Assembly: GCF_007830495.1 (NCBI RefSeq)
Contig: NZ_VLKW01000001.1
Location: 620,001 to 684,000 of the forward strand
Reading direction: 5' to 3'
DNA length: 64,000 nucleotides
DNA from: Pseudoduganella flava
Lineage (GTDB): Bacteria > Pseudomonadota > Gammaproteobacteria > Burkholderiales > Burkholderiaceae_D
Shown here: in pieces, positions 63,593 to 64,000 of the stretch
Numbering within the stretch: position 1 is the first letter of the stretch
How the letters are laid out: each line of letters begins with the position of its first letter
Position numbers and translations under genes: made by a program
The notes under the pieces: generated by a model
The model's database searches: none
Told to the model about the DNA's origin: nothing
Seen by the model: the letters and a program-made list of their open reading frames with translations, nothing else

Positions 63593-64000
63593 ATGGAACT
63601 CTCGACACTGCTGCTGTTCGTCCCGGCCTGCTTCGCGCTCAATCTCGCGCCAGGGCCCAATAACCTGCTCTCGGTCAGCAATGCCACGCGCTACGGTTTT
63701 CGCGCGTCGTGCAGCGCGGCGCTGGGTCGCCTGCTGGCGTTTGCCGGCATGATCGCGCTGGCCGCCAGCGGCCTGGCCGTTGTGCTGCACGCGTCGGAGA
63801 CGCTGTTCTACGCGATCAAGATCGCCGGCGCGTGCTACCTGTTCTGGCTTGCGTGGCAGTTGTGGCACGCCGCGCCCGCGCCCGAGGAGGAGGGCACGGC
63901 ATCGGCGGGCGGCTTCTGGCGCCTGGCGCGGTAGGAGTTCTTCGTCGCCGCCGGCAATCCGAAGGCGATCCTGATCTTCACGGCCTTCCTGCCGCAATTC
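63593..64000 (+). pseudogene. LysE-family transporter interrupted by an in-frame stop, cut by window edge
   Basis: ATG 63593 (AGGAG at 7 bases) opens a LysE/RhtB exporter: LLLFVPACFALNLAPGPNNLLSVSNATRYGFRASC in parts, then two further membrane helices. The frame meets TAG at 63932, yet the same frame continues after it with EFFVAAGNPKAILIFTAFLPQF, the highly conserved NPKA block of the family. A single CAG-to-TAG change at this codon explains the break. The rest lies beyond the window. Either a real nonsense mutation or a base error. Confidence 0.85.

Overview
The window is a GC-rich chromosomal segment of a betaproteobacterium, most likely an Oxalobacteraceae member of the Massilia/Pseudoduganella type. 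The pointers are a PEP-CTERM sorting protein, GluQRS, glnS, alaS and etfBA of betaproteobacterial type, DUF4124, DUF2059, DUF5610 and DUF6160-like proteins, and dispersed palindromes built on GGGGTCAGACCC. This placement is from recall of families; no search was run. No rRNA, tRNA, CRISPR array or prophage was seen. There is one complete insertion sequence.

Layout. 1-6300: alpha/beta hydrolase (cut by the window edge), PEP-CTERM protein, DUF4124 and OBAP1-like DUF1264 proteins, GluQRS, a frameshifted M28 aminopeptidase and a GntR regulator. 6300-15200: a two-armed cluster around a divergent promoter region. The leftward arm is a periplasmic C39 peptidase, two outer-membrane barrels, DUF2059, an AraC regulator and an SRPBCC protein. 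The rightward arm is four small Sec-exported proteins sharing a DUF6160/FilA-like 'L..L..V.G.DG(V/I)S' motif. It resembles the poorly characterised fil cluster of Acinetobacter. 15200-24400: MFS exporter, luciferase-like oxidoreductase, hybrid histidine kinase, M20 dipeptidase, TraB/GumN protein, a lipoprotein and a VanZ protein. 24440-24800: two candidate small RNAs on the minus strand, one presenting an anti-Shine-Dalgarno CTCCTCC in a hairpin loop.

24840-36850: SDR, the lemA/TPM operon, pyrF, sbcB, DUF5610, a diguanylate cyclase, a signal-less BtuF-like protein, HPF, MFS, an iron-sulfur flavin reductase and an epimerase. 37000-41000: an HTH protein, two paralogous genes with a shared N-terminal domain and C-terminal tandem arrays of AYSGR or TAWSASPRK units, each with an FNR-type site upstream, and a CHASE histidine kinase. 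41100-45550: glnS and a four-gene operon led by a short J-domain protein. 45594-46697: an IS1595-type element with intact ends, inserted at a terminator beside a LysR gene. 46700-64000: LysR/MFS pair, CoA-transferase, GDPD, alaS, tusA, etfB-etfA-acyl-CoA dehydrogenase, a SoxR-controlled SnoaL gene, a large two-domain GH18 chitinase with PKD modules, and a LysE-family gene broken by an in-frame stop at the window end.

Most promising leads for unreported biology: the AYSGR/TAWSASPRK repeat proteins, the C39/DUF6160-like export cluster, the anti-SD small RNA, and the J-domain operon.
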